Positions 1 through 8,334 of a DNA stretch of 64,000 bases are shown here, in pieces; within the stretch, counting starts at the first letter, position 1, and every line of letters starts with the position of its first letter. Location: assembly GCF_937958975.1 (NCBI RefSeq), contig NZ_CALGRE010000040.1:1-64000 (forward strand), in the 5' to 3' direction. The notes beneath the pieces are model-generated. The model searched no databases. It saw nothing but the letters and a program-made list of their open reading frames with translations, and was not told the DNA's origin. Made by a program: the position numbers and the translations under genes. The stretch is from an uncultured Eubacterium sp. (lineage in GTDB: Bacteria > Bacillota > Clostridia > Lachnospirales > Lachnospiraceae).

Positions 1-51
1 ATACGAGATCTGCGTATGTGACTGGAGTTCTGACGTGTGCTCTTCCGATCT
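1..51 (+). other. Illumina P7/TruSeq read-2 adapter (contamination)
   Basis: Positions 1-9 match the end of the P7 oligo, 10-17 look like an 8-base index, and 18-51 match the TruSeq read-2 adapter with one mismatch (T instead of A at position 31). The dnaB reading frame starts exactly after it, at 52. This is synthetic sequence left at a contig end, not biology. Confidence 0.96.
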
Positions 52-276
52 CTCTAGCTTATTCTTAATCGTTACGAGGTCACATTCTTTTCCCTCATTG
101 AAAATCTCAACCATCGCCTTAAACAGCGAGCCAAACTGCTTATTATAAAAATCTGCATCTGAAAGTTTTTCCATAGCAATAGGTATCGCCTCAGCATCCA
201 TAATCATTGAACCGATTACCGCCTGCTCTGCCTCATTGCTGTGGGGCATTATTCTCTTAACTACTGCTTCTTCCAT
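52..276 (-). CDS. dnaB: Replicative DNA helicase DnaB, N-terminal fragment
   Basis: Seventy-five codons of the N-terminal domain of the hexameric replicative helicase (called DnaC in Bacillus). This domain binds primase and packs the hexamer. The start MEEAVVKRIMPHSNEAEQAV has the usual 'P(H/N)xxEAEQAVIGS' signature. The start codon at 276 is preceded by an AAAGGTG ribosome binding site. The gene lies 27 bp after rplI in the conserved gdpP-rplI-dnaB order. It is cut at 52 by adapter sequence, so the ATPase domain is missing only because the contig ends. Confidence 0.9.
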
Positions 277-303
277 AAAAACACCTTTAAGGAAATCAAT
301 CCT

Positions 304-750
304 TTATTTTGCTACTACTTTTACTGCTAAAACTCCTATTACATCTTTATGAAGTTTTATGTTTACATTATATGTTCCTAATGACTTTATTGCATCAGGA
401 ATTACAATCTTCTTTTTATCAATTTCCATATTCAGCTGCTTTTTTGCCTCAAGTGCAATCTCTTTGCTGGAAATAGAACCAAAAACCTTTCCTTCCACAC
501 CCGCCTGTATTCTTACAGTAATGGATTTTCCCTCTAAGTCTTTTGCTAATGCCTGTGCAGCCTCTAATTTCTCTTTTGCTAATTTCACCTCATTCTGTCT
601 CTGAAGCTTTAAATCATTCAAATTCTTTCCATTTGCTTCTATTCCAAGCTTTTTCTTAAAAATAAAGTTTCTGGCGTATCCATCGTTTACCTCAACAACT
701 TCCCCCTTTTTTCCAAGAGTCTTCACATCTTCCAATAAAATAACCTTCAT
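304..750 (-). CDS. rplI: 50S ribosomal protein L9
   Basis: L9 binds 23S rRNA near the base of the L1 stalk and helps keep the reading frame. The 148-residue length is normal. The N-terminal RNA-binding domain carries the family signature (GKKGEVVEVNDGYARNF, residues about 13-29), followed by the long connecting helix rich in K, E and A (about 40-75) and the C-terminal domain. The start codon overlaps the gdpP stop by one base (TAATG), so the two are translationally coupled in the classical gdpP-rplI-dnaB operon. Confidence 0.97.
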   Translation of the reverse strand: MKVILLEDVKTLGKKGEVVEVNDGYARNFIFKKKLGIEANGKNLNDLKLQRQNEVKLAKEKLEAAQALAKDLEGKSITVRIQAGVEGKVFGSISSKEIALEAKKQLNMEIDKKKIVIPDAIKSLGTYNVNIKLHKDVIGVLAVKVVAK

Positions 751-2822
751 TAAATGTCTCCTTCCTCAAGTTTTCTTTCTATAATCTGCTTTAATATTCT
801 AATAACTTCTCCCAAAGATTTATCTCTCACCTGAGCTCCTGCCAGATTCATATGGCCACCACCGCCAAACTCTTCCATAATTATTTGAACATTTACTTTG
901 TCAATCGACCTTGCACTAATATATATTTGCTCTAAATACGGAGTACATACAAAAGAGGCTTTCACGTTTTTGACGTTTAACAATTCATTTGCCGCCTGTG
1001 CTCCCACAACAGTAGGGGATGACACATTTCCGGCCGTGCATACAGAAATAGCATATTCATCCATGAAAATCTCTGTATTCTGAATTGCCATGGCTTTTGC
1101 TTTATAATCACTGATATCATCTCTGAACATCCTGCGAACCTTTGTGATATCTGCGCCATTCTTCTTCAAATATGCTGCTGCCTCAAAAGTTCTGACACCG
1201 GTTCTATTTGTGAAATTATTTGTATCAATCATAATTCCACCGTAAATTGCCTCAGCTTCTAACTTCGTTAATTTTACAGTCTCATTAATATACTGCATGA
1301 TTTCTACGACCATCTCACATGTAGATGAGGATGATAATTCAATATAAGACAGCTGGGCATTATCAATTACATCTGTACTCTGTCTGTGATGGTCAAATAC
1401 AAGAAGGCATTGTGCACGCCTAACCAGTTCCGGATATTCTGTATAATTTGCTCTGCTGCAATCAACAATAATTAACGCATCATTTTTTGTTATCTTAGAA
1501 GTAGCCTCCTGCCCTGAGATAAACATATCCTCATCATATATCTCCATCTCCTTAAATGCATCCACAAGCGGTACCACACTGCTGCTGACCTCACCAAGCA
1601 CAATGTGAACATCTTTTCCTATCGTTTTTGCAATTCTATAAAATCCTATGGCAGCACCAAATGAATCATTATCACCAATATGATGCCCCATGACGTAAAT
1701 TGTCTCCTTCGTCTCAATTAAATCACGAAAAGCCGTTGCCTTGACTCTTGATTTAACTTTTGTATTTTTTTCTACGGATTTTGTTTTTCCTCCATAGTAA
1801 TATACTTTATTTCCATCCTTTAGCACTGCCTGGTCGCCACCGCGTCCCAGCGCCATGTCAATAGCAGTTCCTGCCAAATCATAATTTTCCACAAGACCGT
1901 TACCGCCCATTCCCACACCAATACTAATTGTGATAGGCAGCCCATTTCCTATATTTACAGTTTTTACTTCATCTAAAACAGAAAACTTATTTGTCTGCAT
2001 CTTGCTAATATATTTCGTCTTAAAGATTACAAAATATTTATCATTTTCAAGCTTTCTTACAATACCGTCATATTGAGCGAAATATTTATTAATCTTTCTA
2101 TCAATCAGGGCTACTAACAAAGTCCTTCTCGTGGCTTCAATACTTTGAAGAACCTCATCATAATTATCAATATAAATATGTCCTGTTACAAGACGTTCAT
2201 CCCTGTTTTCTCTCGTAAGCCGTCTGACGTTTGTCTCGTCAATCATATACATAGAGATAAGGCTTCCACTATTCTCGGCCAGCATAGCAAATGAACCCTC
2301 GGCATCACTATTCCTCATGGCAAATAATTTCAAGATAACTTTATACTCGCCGCTCTCAGTTTCTACGTCAAACTCATTTCTACCATTGTCGTCAAATTCA
2401 AGATATTCAGGCTTAAATTCCTTAAACAGAGAAGTTATCAGCTTGTTTCTTATATTTTTTCCCTGAAAAAGATTATCCATCTCTGCGTTTGTCCACAGTA
2501 TGTTTCCATCCATTTCAAGCAAACTATAAGGGAGTTCCATTTCATGAAGCATATGCCGCTGAACCTGACTGTAATCCGCACCAAAATCCACAAGCATCTT
2601 TGTTATATTAGGCTTAAATCCAAGATAAAGCACCGCAATAATAATTATGTATATAAATTCTGCAAATGCCAGAAAGACACCTGCTCTTACATCAATAAAA
2701 AAAACAATAATCAAAATCATGACCCAGAAAATATTCAAATAAACAGGCCATTTTAAATACTGATTTATCTGCCCCTTAAGCTTTATTTTGCTATTCTTCT
2801 TTTCATTTTTATTTTTACCCAT
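750..2822 (-). CDS. gdpP: Cyclic-di-AMP phosphodiesterase GdpP (DHH family)
   Basis: Membrane-bound phosphodiesterase that hydrolyses c-di-AMP, a messenger controlling potassium, osmotic and wall balance. In order: two N-terminal membrane segments (about residues 20-60), a PAS-like domain, a degenerate GGDEF domain (about 170-300), then DHH/DHHA1. DHH motifs are visible as GHHIGDNDS (about 377), VDCSRAN (about 455), FDHHRQ (about 475) and GGGGHMNLAG (about 652). The open frame extends four codons upstream to 2834. The ATG at 2822 is preferred because GGAG sits 6 bases before it, giving 690 residues. It has its own extended -10 promoter and is followed by rplI. Confidence 0.95.
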   Translation of the reverse strand: MGKNKNEKKNSKIKLKGQINQYLKWPVYLNIFWVMILIIVFFIDVRAGVFLAFAEFIYIIIIAVLYLGFKPNITKMLVDFGADYSQVQRHMLHEMELPYSLLEMDGNILWTNAEMDNLFQGKNIRNKLITSLFKEFKPEYLEFDDNGRNEFDVETESGEYKVILKLFAMRNSDAEGSFAMLAENSGSLISMYMIDETNVRRLTRENRDERLVTGHIYIDNYDEVLQSIEATRRTLLVALIDRKINKYFAQYDGIVRKLENDKYFVIFKTKYISKMQTNKFSVLDEVKTVNIGNGLPITISIGVGMGGNGLVENYDLAGTAIDMALGRGGDQAVLKDGNKVYYYGGKTKSVEKNTKVKSRVKATAFRDLIETKETIYVMGHHIGDNDSFGAAIGFYRIAKTIGKDVHIVLGEVSSSVVPLVDAFKEMEIYDEDMFISGQEATSKITKNDALIIVDCSRANYTEYPELVRRAQCLLVFDHHRQSTDVIDNAQLSYIELSSSSTCEMVVEIMQYINETVKLTKLEAEAIYGGIMIDTNNFTNRTGVRTFEAAAYLKKNGADITKVRRMFRDDISDYKAKAMAIQNTEIFMDEYAISVCTAGNVSSPTVVGAQAANELLNVKNVKASFVCTPYLEQIYISARSIDKVNVQIIMEEFGGGGHMNLAGAQVRDKSLGEVIRILKQIIERKLEEGDI

Positions 2823-2904
2823 ACAACACTCCATCCCGCTTATTCAACGGTATTCATTGCACAAATGCAAATTCATACTCTTACCGCCCCACTCAATACT
2901 GTTT

Positions 2905-2913
2905 AGTATACCA
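2905..2913 (-). promoter_or_regulatory. Extended -10 promoter of gdpP-rplI-dnaB
   Basis: On the minus strand TGGTATACT forms an extended -10 element about 85 bases before the gdpP start. A TTGACT lies 22 bases upstream, too far for a standard -35, so the TG extension probably compensates. Confidence 0.5.
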
Positions 2914-3000
2914 TTATTCTGAAAATAAAGAAAGTCAAGTTTTTTCCTGCCTTTAGACCGCTATAACAGGTCTTTTTTCAATTACAATTAACTTTTTTAA

Positions 3001-3029
3001 TTTACATTTATATTTTTTTCCTTTACAAT
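3001..3029 (+). promoter_or_regulatory. Sigma-A promoter of the 89-residue protein gene
   Basis: TTTACA at 3001-3006 and TACAAT at 3024-3029 are separated by exactly 17 bases, about 33 bases before the start codon. Confidence 0.65.
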
Positions 3030-3062
3030 GATGATGTAAAAAATGTGAATGGAGAATAGATT

Positions 3063-3332
3063 ATGTTTAGAGTATGGGGCAGAACATTTAAAAACAATAA
3101 AATGCTGCAAAGTACAACAATTCAGTTAAATATACCCGAAGAAACCAGAACCCATAAAGTATTTATGGCATTAGAACAAATATGTGAAGAATTTGATTTG
3201 AGCAACCCAATCTGGCTTGACACAAATATTAACGAGTTTAAACGCATTGCCAGAACACGATTTTATTCTGACAGCTTTGTAGAACAAATAGATTTTGACT
3301 ATCTGGATTTCTACGTTATTGAAGAAGATTAG
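3063..3332 (+). CDS. Small conserved-looking hypothetical protein
   Basis: Eighty-nine residues, no signal peptide or membrane segment, soluble and mixed charge with an acidic C-terminus (VIEED). I do not recognise a family. The gene looks real: it has its own promoter with ideal spacing, a GGAG ribosome binding site 8 bases before the ATG, and a strong terminator immediately after the stop. It is a single-gene unit between the divergent gdpP operon and convergent pgi. Its function cannot be told from sequence. Confidence 0.75.
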   Translation: MFRVWGRTFKNNKMLQSTTIQLNIPEETRTHKVFMALEQICEEFDLSNPIWLDTNINEFKRIARTRFYSDSFVEQIDFDYLDFYVIEED

Positions 3333-3335
3333 AAA

Positions 3336-3372
3336 ACAGCCATATTTTGAAGATATCTCAAAATATGGCTGT
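3336..3372. terminator. Bidirectional terminator between the 89-residue gene and pgi
   Basis: A perfect 15-bp inverted repeat (ACAGCCATATTTTGA and its complement) with a 7-base loop. It is flanked by AAAA on the left and CCTTTT on the right, so it can end transcripts from both convergent genes. Confidence 0.85.
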
Positions 3373-3404
3373 CCTTTTATAAATCGATTATCTAAAAAAC
3401 TCTT

Positions 3405-4751
3405 TTATAATCTCTTTTTGAGCTCCGCTGTTAACTCTTCATATCCCGGCTTACCAAGGAGAGCAAACATATTTCTCTTATAGCTTTCTACTCCCGGCTG
3501 GTTAAATGGATTTACACCTAAAATGTAGCCACTCACACCAACTGCAAACTCGAACATATAGAATAATTCTCCAAGATAAAATTCGTTCTGCTCTGGAACA
3601 TTTACTACAAGATTTGGAACATTTCCATCTGTATGTGCAAGAATTGTACCATTCATAGCACTTTTATTTACAAAGTCCATATCTTTTCCTGCTAAATAGT
3701 TGAGTCCGTCTAAATCATCCGGATCCTCACCAATTTCTATCTTAGCGTCTGTATTTTCAATATTGACAACTGTCTCAAACATAATTCTTGAGCCATCCTG
3801 AATAAACTGTCCCATAGAATGAAGGTCCGTTGTGAGGTCGACTGCTGACGGATAAATCCCCCTCTGGTCTTTTCCTTCGCTCTCACCGTAAAGCTGTTTC
3901 CACCATTCACCAAAATAATGAAGACTCGGCTCATAATTTGCTACTATCTCTATCAGCTTACCTTTTCTCAATAAAATATTTCTAATTGCTGCATACTTTA
4001 CAGCATCATTTTCTTCAAATGCATTATTTAAAGCTTTTTCTCTTCCGCTCGCTGCACCTGCCATCAATTGGTCAATATCAGCACCGCTAACTGCAATAGG
4101 AAGAAGTCCTACAGCTGTAAGCACTGAAAAACGTCCGCCAACATCATCAGGAACTACAAAACTTTCATATCCCTCTTCCGTGGCCAAACCTTTTAAAGCT
4201 CCCTTTGCTTTATCTGTTGTGGCATATATTCTCTTTGCTGCCTCTTCTTTTCCATATTTCTTTTCAAGCTTTTCTTTAAAAACTCTAAAAGCGATTGCCG
4301 GTTCTGTAGTTGTGCCAGACTTAGAGATAATATTTACCGAAAAATCTCTGTCGCCTACAACATCAAGCAATCCTTTCAGATATGCAGGACTAATACTGTT
4401 TCCCGCATAATAAATTTCTGGAGTTTTTCTGATTTCCTTTGAAATATTATTGTAGAAACCATGTCTTAAAAATTCTATTGCCGCTCTGGCACCTAGATAA
4501 GAGCCACCGATACCAATAACGATAAGAACCTCTGAATCATTCTGGATTTTTGCTGCTGCTTTTTTAATCCTATCAAATTCATCTTTATCATAATCTATTG
4601 GTAAATCAATCCATCCAAGAAAATCATTACCTGCCCCGGTCTTCTCGACTAATACCTTCTTCGCATTTTCTGCAATCTCTTTGATGTTTGCCATCTCATC
4701 ATCTGAGATAAACGACTTCACTTTTGAACAATCAAGTGTTACTTTAGACAT
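3405..4751 (-). CDS. pgi: Glucose-6-phosphate isomerase
   Basis: Interconverts glucose-6-phosphate and fructose-6-phosphate in glycolysis, in the cytoplasm. The 448-residue length matches the short Gram-positive form. Visible family features are the sugar-phosphate binding segment GIGGSYLGARAA (about residues 79-90), SKSGTTTEPA (about 144-153), the HSMGQFIQDG region and the C-terminal NPFNQPGVESYK. It is monocistronic, with a near-consensus promoter upstream and a bidirectional terminator downstream. Confidence 0.97.
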   Translation of the reverse strand: MSKVTLDCSKVKSFISDDEMANIKEIAENAKKVLVEKTGAGNDFLGWIDLPIDYDKDEFDRIKKAAAKIQNDSEVLIVIGIGGSYLGARAAIEFLRHGFYNNISKEIRKTPEIYYAGNSISPAYLKGLLDVVGDRDFSVNIISKSGTTTEPAIAFRVFKEKLEKKYGKEEAAKRIYATTDKAKGALKGLATEEGYESFVVPDDVGGRFSVLTAVGLLPIAVSGADIDQLMAGAASGREKALNNAFEENDAVKYAAIRNILLRKGKLIEIVANYEPSLHYFGEWWKQLYGESEGKDQRGIYPSAVDLTTDLHSMGQFIQDGSRIMFETVVNIENTDAKIEIGEDPDDLDGLNYLAGKDMDFVNKSAMNGTILAHTDGNVPNLVVNVPEQNEFYLGELFYMFEFAVGVSGYILGVNPFNQPGVESYKRNMFALLGKPGYEELTAELKKRL

Positions 4752-4784
4752 ATTTCTTCCTCCGTTTTTTCAAAATCATCCTTT

Positions 4785-4813
4785 ATTATAGGCTTAGAAA
4801 ACATTTTTATCAA
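4785..4813 (-). promoter_or_regulatory. Sigma-A promoter of pgi
   Basis: On the minus strand TTGATA (4813-4808) and TATAAT (4790-4785) are separated by 17 bases, about 34 bases before the pgi start codon. A GGAGGA ribosome binding site follows. Confidence 0.8.
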
Positions 4814-4836
4814 GACCTAATCGAATAAATATAATT

Positions 4837-5571
4837 TTATTGTAAAAATTCTCCAATGACCTGATTTAATATTTGTTCTTCCCGTACTTTTTCTTTTACT
4901 TTTTCTACATCTGCTCTGCTGACTTTTCTATTTTCCAAACCTTCATTCATTGATACACTTTCCGAATAATTACCGGATTCATCGTTCTGTGTACTTATAC
5001 TTTCACTGGCTCTCTCCTCACGCATTTGATAACCGTTTGTTAAATAATCTGCAATTATATATGTTAATTCCATTTTTCTCTCATCCACTTTTACACTTCT
5101 ATCAATCATTTCCAATGTAAATCCAAAAAACCATCCAATTAAAATATATGACATTGCTATTGTCTTTTGACCATCATTGATATACAACTCTAATCCTATA
5201 ATTCCCGATAATCCAATAATTAGAATTACACAATAATTAATAATATTATTCACTTTATTAAGAGAAATATACCCGATTTTACATCGATTCAGATGTCTTT
5301 GTACAAATAACATAGGATTTGCAACTGTGCCATTTACCTGCTTCATGCTCTCATATTTATTTTTTATCTGCCTGATTGCCGCACTTTTGGTATGCTGCAT
5401 ATTTTCCGCTCTTCTTATCAGTTTCCCATAATTATGCAAAACCAGCCATTTTGTGACAACCCCTAACAAAAAAAGACTTCCCATTAACCATAGGAAGTTC
5501 TTTTCATCAATAACAGCCGGTATTGTATTATCCAGCCAATTCTTAAATTCAGTTATGTAATATTTAAACAT
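4837..5571 (-). CDS. Hypothetical membrane protein, three predicted segments
   Basis: A 244-residue protein of no family I recognise. Hydrophobic stretches lie at about residues 27-46, 112-133 and 142-160. A basic segment with several K and R falls between the first two. A charged, Ser/Glu-rich tail (about 180-244) ends in a short amphipathic helix. The ribosome binding site is a very strong GGGGGGAG. The gene stands alone between pgi and mtnN, so context does not indicate a role. Confidence 0.75.
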   Translation of the reverse strand: MFKYYITEFKNWLDNTIPAVIDEKNFLWLMGSLFLLGVVTKWLVLHNYGKLIRRAENMQHTKSAAIRQIKNKYESMKQVNGTVANPMLFVQRHLNRCKIGYISLNKVNNIINYCVILIIGLSGIIGLELYINDGQKTIAMSYILIGWFFGFTLEMIDRSVKVDERKMELTYIIADYLTNGYQMREERASESISTQNDESGNYSESVSMNEGLENRKVSRADVEKVKEKVREEQILNQVIGEFLQ

Positions 5572-5700
5572 AGCTCTCCCCCCAATTTGTATTTTTTATA
5601 TAGTATCAACTCCTTACGGACTTGTACTTATTTTCACTATATTTTATCACATTGTATAGAGAGATTCACTGATAATCGTTCGTCAAATTCTTTTATTTTT

Positions 5701-6402
5701 TTACTCGGCTTTATAATTTTTTATTATTTCATTTAAAAGCGCAATTGAGTTTGCTGCTGCCTTTTTTTCGAATGTAGGATAATCCATCTCAGCACCGCCA
5801 TCCGCCTTATCCGAAATTGCTCTGATAATTAAGAACGGAACATTGTTCAATGTGGCAACATGTCCAATCGCTGCTCCCTCCATTTCAGCACAATCTCCAA
5901 TAAAATCAGTTCTTAACCTCATCTTAGCTTCTTGCGTTCCAATAAATTTATCCCCCGAAACTACTTTGCCCTCAAAAACCTTCACGTTAAGTTTCGCCAA
6001 CACAGCGCTCTCTTTTGCCAAACCTATCAGCGACGCATCTGCCACAAAAACAGAACTTTCCATATCCGGAATAATTCCCTTTTCGTAACCAAGAGGTGTG
6101 ACATCCATGTCATGCTCCTGCGCAGTTTTTGAAACGACGATATCACAAATATCAATATCATTATTTAAGGAACCGGCAACACCTGTATTAATGATGGCAT
6201 CTATCCGAAAATTATCCACAAGTAACTGTGCACACATTGCCGCATTCACTTTTCCTATTCCACATTTGGCAACAACCACTTCCCGGTCATGGATTTTTCC
6301 CTGATAAAAATCTATTCCTGCCGCTTTAACAATCTGTGGATGCTCCATTTCATTTTTGAGGCTGTCCACCTCAATATCCATTGCTCCGATAATTCCTAAC
6401 AT
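5701..6402 (-). CDS. mtnN: 5'-methylthioadenosine/S-adenosylhomocysteine nucleosidase
   Basis: Cleaves the glycosidic bond of methylthioadenosine and S-adenosylhomocysteine to release adenine, recycling SAM by-products and feeding AI-2 precursor formation. At 233 residues it has the usual length. Key features are the N-terminal MLGIIGAMDIE with the catalytic-site Glu 11, NTGVAGSL, the substrate-binding EMEGAA (about 173-178) and AISDKAD with the catalytic Asp near 197. It overlaps the TSCPD gene by 7 bp (ATGTTAG), implying coupled translation at the end of the polymer exporter operon. Confidence 0.96.
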   Translation of the reverse strand: MLGIIGAMDIEVDSLKNEMEHPQIVKAAGIDFYQGKIHDREVVVAKCGIGKVNAAMCAQLLVDNFRIDAIINTGVAGSLNNDIDICDIVVSKTAQEHDMDVTPLGYEKGIIPDMESSVFVADASLIGLAKESAVLAKLNVKVFEGKVVSGDKFIGTQEAKMRLRTDFIGDCAEMEGAAIGHVATLNNVPFLIIRAISDKADGGAEMDYPTFEKKAAANSIALLNEIIKNYKAE

Positions 6403-6647
6403 TTACTCTGCTCCAAATATGTCTCTAAAGCGATTGCAAGCTGGTCCGGACATGATGTCCCTCTCCCGTTACAATCGATTCCTTTCAGTTTCTCTATCAC
6501 TTCATGGATGTCCATTCCTTCCACCAATTTTGCAACACCCTGTGTATTTCCATGACACCCCATTGTAAACTTTACATTTGTTACCTTGCCATCTACAACG
6601 TCAAAATCTATAAATCTTGAACATGTCCCTCTCGTCGTATACTTCAT
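6396..6647 (-). CDS. TSCPD domain protein (TIGR03905-like)
   Basis: An 83-residue protein named for the TSCPD motif, here in GRGTSCPDQLA (about residues 62-72). Cys residues in GTCSRF, GCHGNTQG and TSCPDQ could bind a metal. Related domains occur at the C-terminus of B12-dependent ribonucleotide reductases, but the stand-alone form has no assigned function. Its GAGGAG ribosome binding site lies in the end of the preceding ABC ATPase gene, and its stop overlaps mtnN, so it is part of one transcript. Confidence 0.85.
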   Translation of the reverse strand: MKYTTRGTCSRFIDFDVVDGKVTNVKFTMGCHGNTQGVAKLVEGMDIHEVIEKLKGIDCNGRGTSCPDQLAIALETYLEQSKC

Positions 6648-6652
6648 TATAT

Positions 6653-7396
6653 TTACTCCTCTAATTTTTTTTCATATATTGCTGCCACATCCTCAATATC
6701 TCCTTGCGCAATCAATTGTCCGTGTTCAAGCAATATTGCCTTATTACATAATCTTTTTACCTGTGCCAGACTGTGAGAGACAAACAACACGGTCACACCA
6801 TGGTCAAACATTCCCTGCATTTTTTTCTCACACTTTTTTCTAAATTTTGCATCACCCACAGATAACACTTCATCCAGTATCAATATCTCCGGCTCCACTA
6901 CTGTGGCAATGGAAAATCCAAGCCTTGACTTCATACCCGAAGAATAATTCTTGATTGGTACATCTATAAACTCACCCAATTCTGAAAACTCTAAAATTTC
7001 ATTATATTTTTCTTCTAAAAAGCTTCTGGAAAACCCCAGAACAGAGCCATATAAAAAAATATTTTCTCTCCCGGTATAATTAGGGTCAAATCCGGCTCCA
7101 AGCTCAATCATCGGTGCAATATGACCATGTCTTGTTACTGTTCCCGATGTCGGCTTATAAACTCCTGCAATTACCTTAAGAAGCGTACTTTTTCCAGCTC
7201 CGTTTAAACCTAAAATACCTAACCTGTCACCTTTTTTTAATTCAAAGCTTACATTTTTTAATGCCCAAAATTCATTAAAACGAATTTTCTGCCCCTTAAT
7301 TTTTTTAATCAGCAACTCTTTCAGATTATCCACTTTTTCCTTACTTAAATTAAAGCGAATACTAATATCATCAACTTTTAGTGCAATCTTTCCCAT
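6653..7396 (-). CDS. tagH: Polysaccharide/teichoic acid ABC exporter, ATPase (TagH/Wzt type)
   Basis: ATP-binding subunit that drives lipid-linked polymer export across the membrane. It has Walker A GLNGAGKST (residues 63-71), the signature YSSGMKSRLG (151-160) and Walker B ILILDEV (171-177). The long N-terminal lead before Walker A is typical of the TagH/Wzt subfamily. At 247 residues it lacks the C-terminal extension seen in B. subtilis TagH and in O-antigen-binding Wzt proteins. It sits 8 bases after its permease partner. Confidence 0.9.
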   Translation of the reverse strand: MGKIALKVDDISIRFNLSKEKVDNLKELLIKKIKGQKIRFNEFWALKNVSFELKKGDRLGILGLNGAGKSTLLKVIAGVYKPTSGTVTRHGHIAPMIELGAGFDPNYTGRENIFLYGSVLGFSRSFLEEKYNEILEFSELGEFIDVPIKNYSSGMKSRLGFSIATVVEPEILILDEVLSVGDAKFRKKCEKKMQGMFDHGVTVLFVSHSLAQVKRLCNKAILLEHGQLIAQGDIEDVAAIYEKKLEE

Positions 7397-7404
7397 CGCT
7401 CCTC

Positions 7405-8208
7405 CTATATGTGCAAGATAAACTTATCCTGATTTTTCATAAACATTATAATACCGGCAACAAGAGCTGCCAGACTAAATACAAGCGAATAGAGCATCAT
7501 ACTTAAATTTGAAAAACCATAACTTATGGATGTAAATATAGAACCCTGTTCAATAAAAACACATCTGAAATTACTTATGATGCAATATAATGGGTTAAAT
7601 TTCAATACTGCCGCTGCCTGGGCTCCTATGGCATCCACATAATAAAAAATGGCTGAGCAGTACATAATCAACATAATTACAACGTCCCATAAATACTCTA
7701 AATCTCTGAAAAACACACATACGGTAGACAATATAAGACCGACTGCCACACATAAGATAAACAATATTGTCATCGGTATAAATGCCTCAATCACATGCCA
7801 TGTAAACGGCACTTTCATCACCAAAGCCACAACTACCAATACAATCAGCGATAATAAAAACAAAATGTAATTATATATAATACTCGATAACGGATATAGA
7901 TATTTGGGGACGTATACCTTTTTTATCATTGCCTGGTTTGCTCTGATAGAGCGCATGGCAATCTTGCTGGTACTGGAAAAACAGCTATATATCAAACGTC
8001 CACATAAGATATAAACCGGATAAAATGCCGCCTTTCTTCCAAGCATATTGCCAAATACGAAAGCTAATACCATTGTTGTAAGCAACGGTTCCAGCAACGT
8101 CCAGACCAGTCCTAAATATGACCTTCTATATTTCAGTTTAATTCCTTTTATGACTAATTCTTTCAGAAGAAATCTATAGCGCATAAAATTATTTAAATAT
8201 TTCTTCAT
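7405..8208 (-). CDS. tagG: Polysaccharide/teichoic acid ABC exporter, permease (TagG/Wzm type)
   Basis: An ABC-2 type permease of 267 residues with six hydrophobic segments (about 33-55, 65-80, 105-130, 140-165, 170-190 and 230-255). The N-terminal KGIKLKYRRSYLGLVWTLLEP is the usual signature of this family. Together with the ATPase downstream it should move undecaprenyl-linked polymer to the outer leaflet. It has an independent TTGACA promoter and a GGAGG ribosome binding site. Confidence 0.92.
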   Translation of the reverse strand: MKKYLNNFMRYRFLLKELVIKGIKLKYRRSYLGLVWTLLEPLLTTMVLAFVFGNMLGRKAAFYPVYILCGRLIYSCFSSTSKIAMRSIRANQAMIKKVYVPKYLYPLSSIIYNYILFLLSLIVLVVVALVMKVPFTWHVIEAFIPMTILFILCVAVGLILSTVCVFFRDLEYLWDVVIMLIMYCSAIFYYVDAIGAQAAAVLKFNPLYCIISNFRCVFIEQGSIFTSISYGFSNLSMMLYSLVFSLAALVAGIIMFMKNQDKFILHI

Positions 8209-8244
8209 ATTACCTCCGATTTATAATTAGTAATACTCGCATTA

Positions 8245-8272
8245 ATTATATATTATTCTGTTTTATTGTCAA
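8245..8272 (-). promoter_or_regulatory. Sigma-A promoter of the tagGH-TSCPD-mtnN operon
   Basis: On the minus strand TTGACA (8272-8267) and TATAAT (8250-8245) are perfect hexamers with a 16-base spacer, about 37 bases before the tagG start. Confidence 0.85.
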
Positions 8273-8334
8273 ATTTTAACTTTTACCCATGTTAGTATAC
8301 CAAAAAAACACTTTATAGTACATTTCTATTTATA

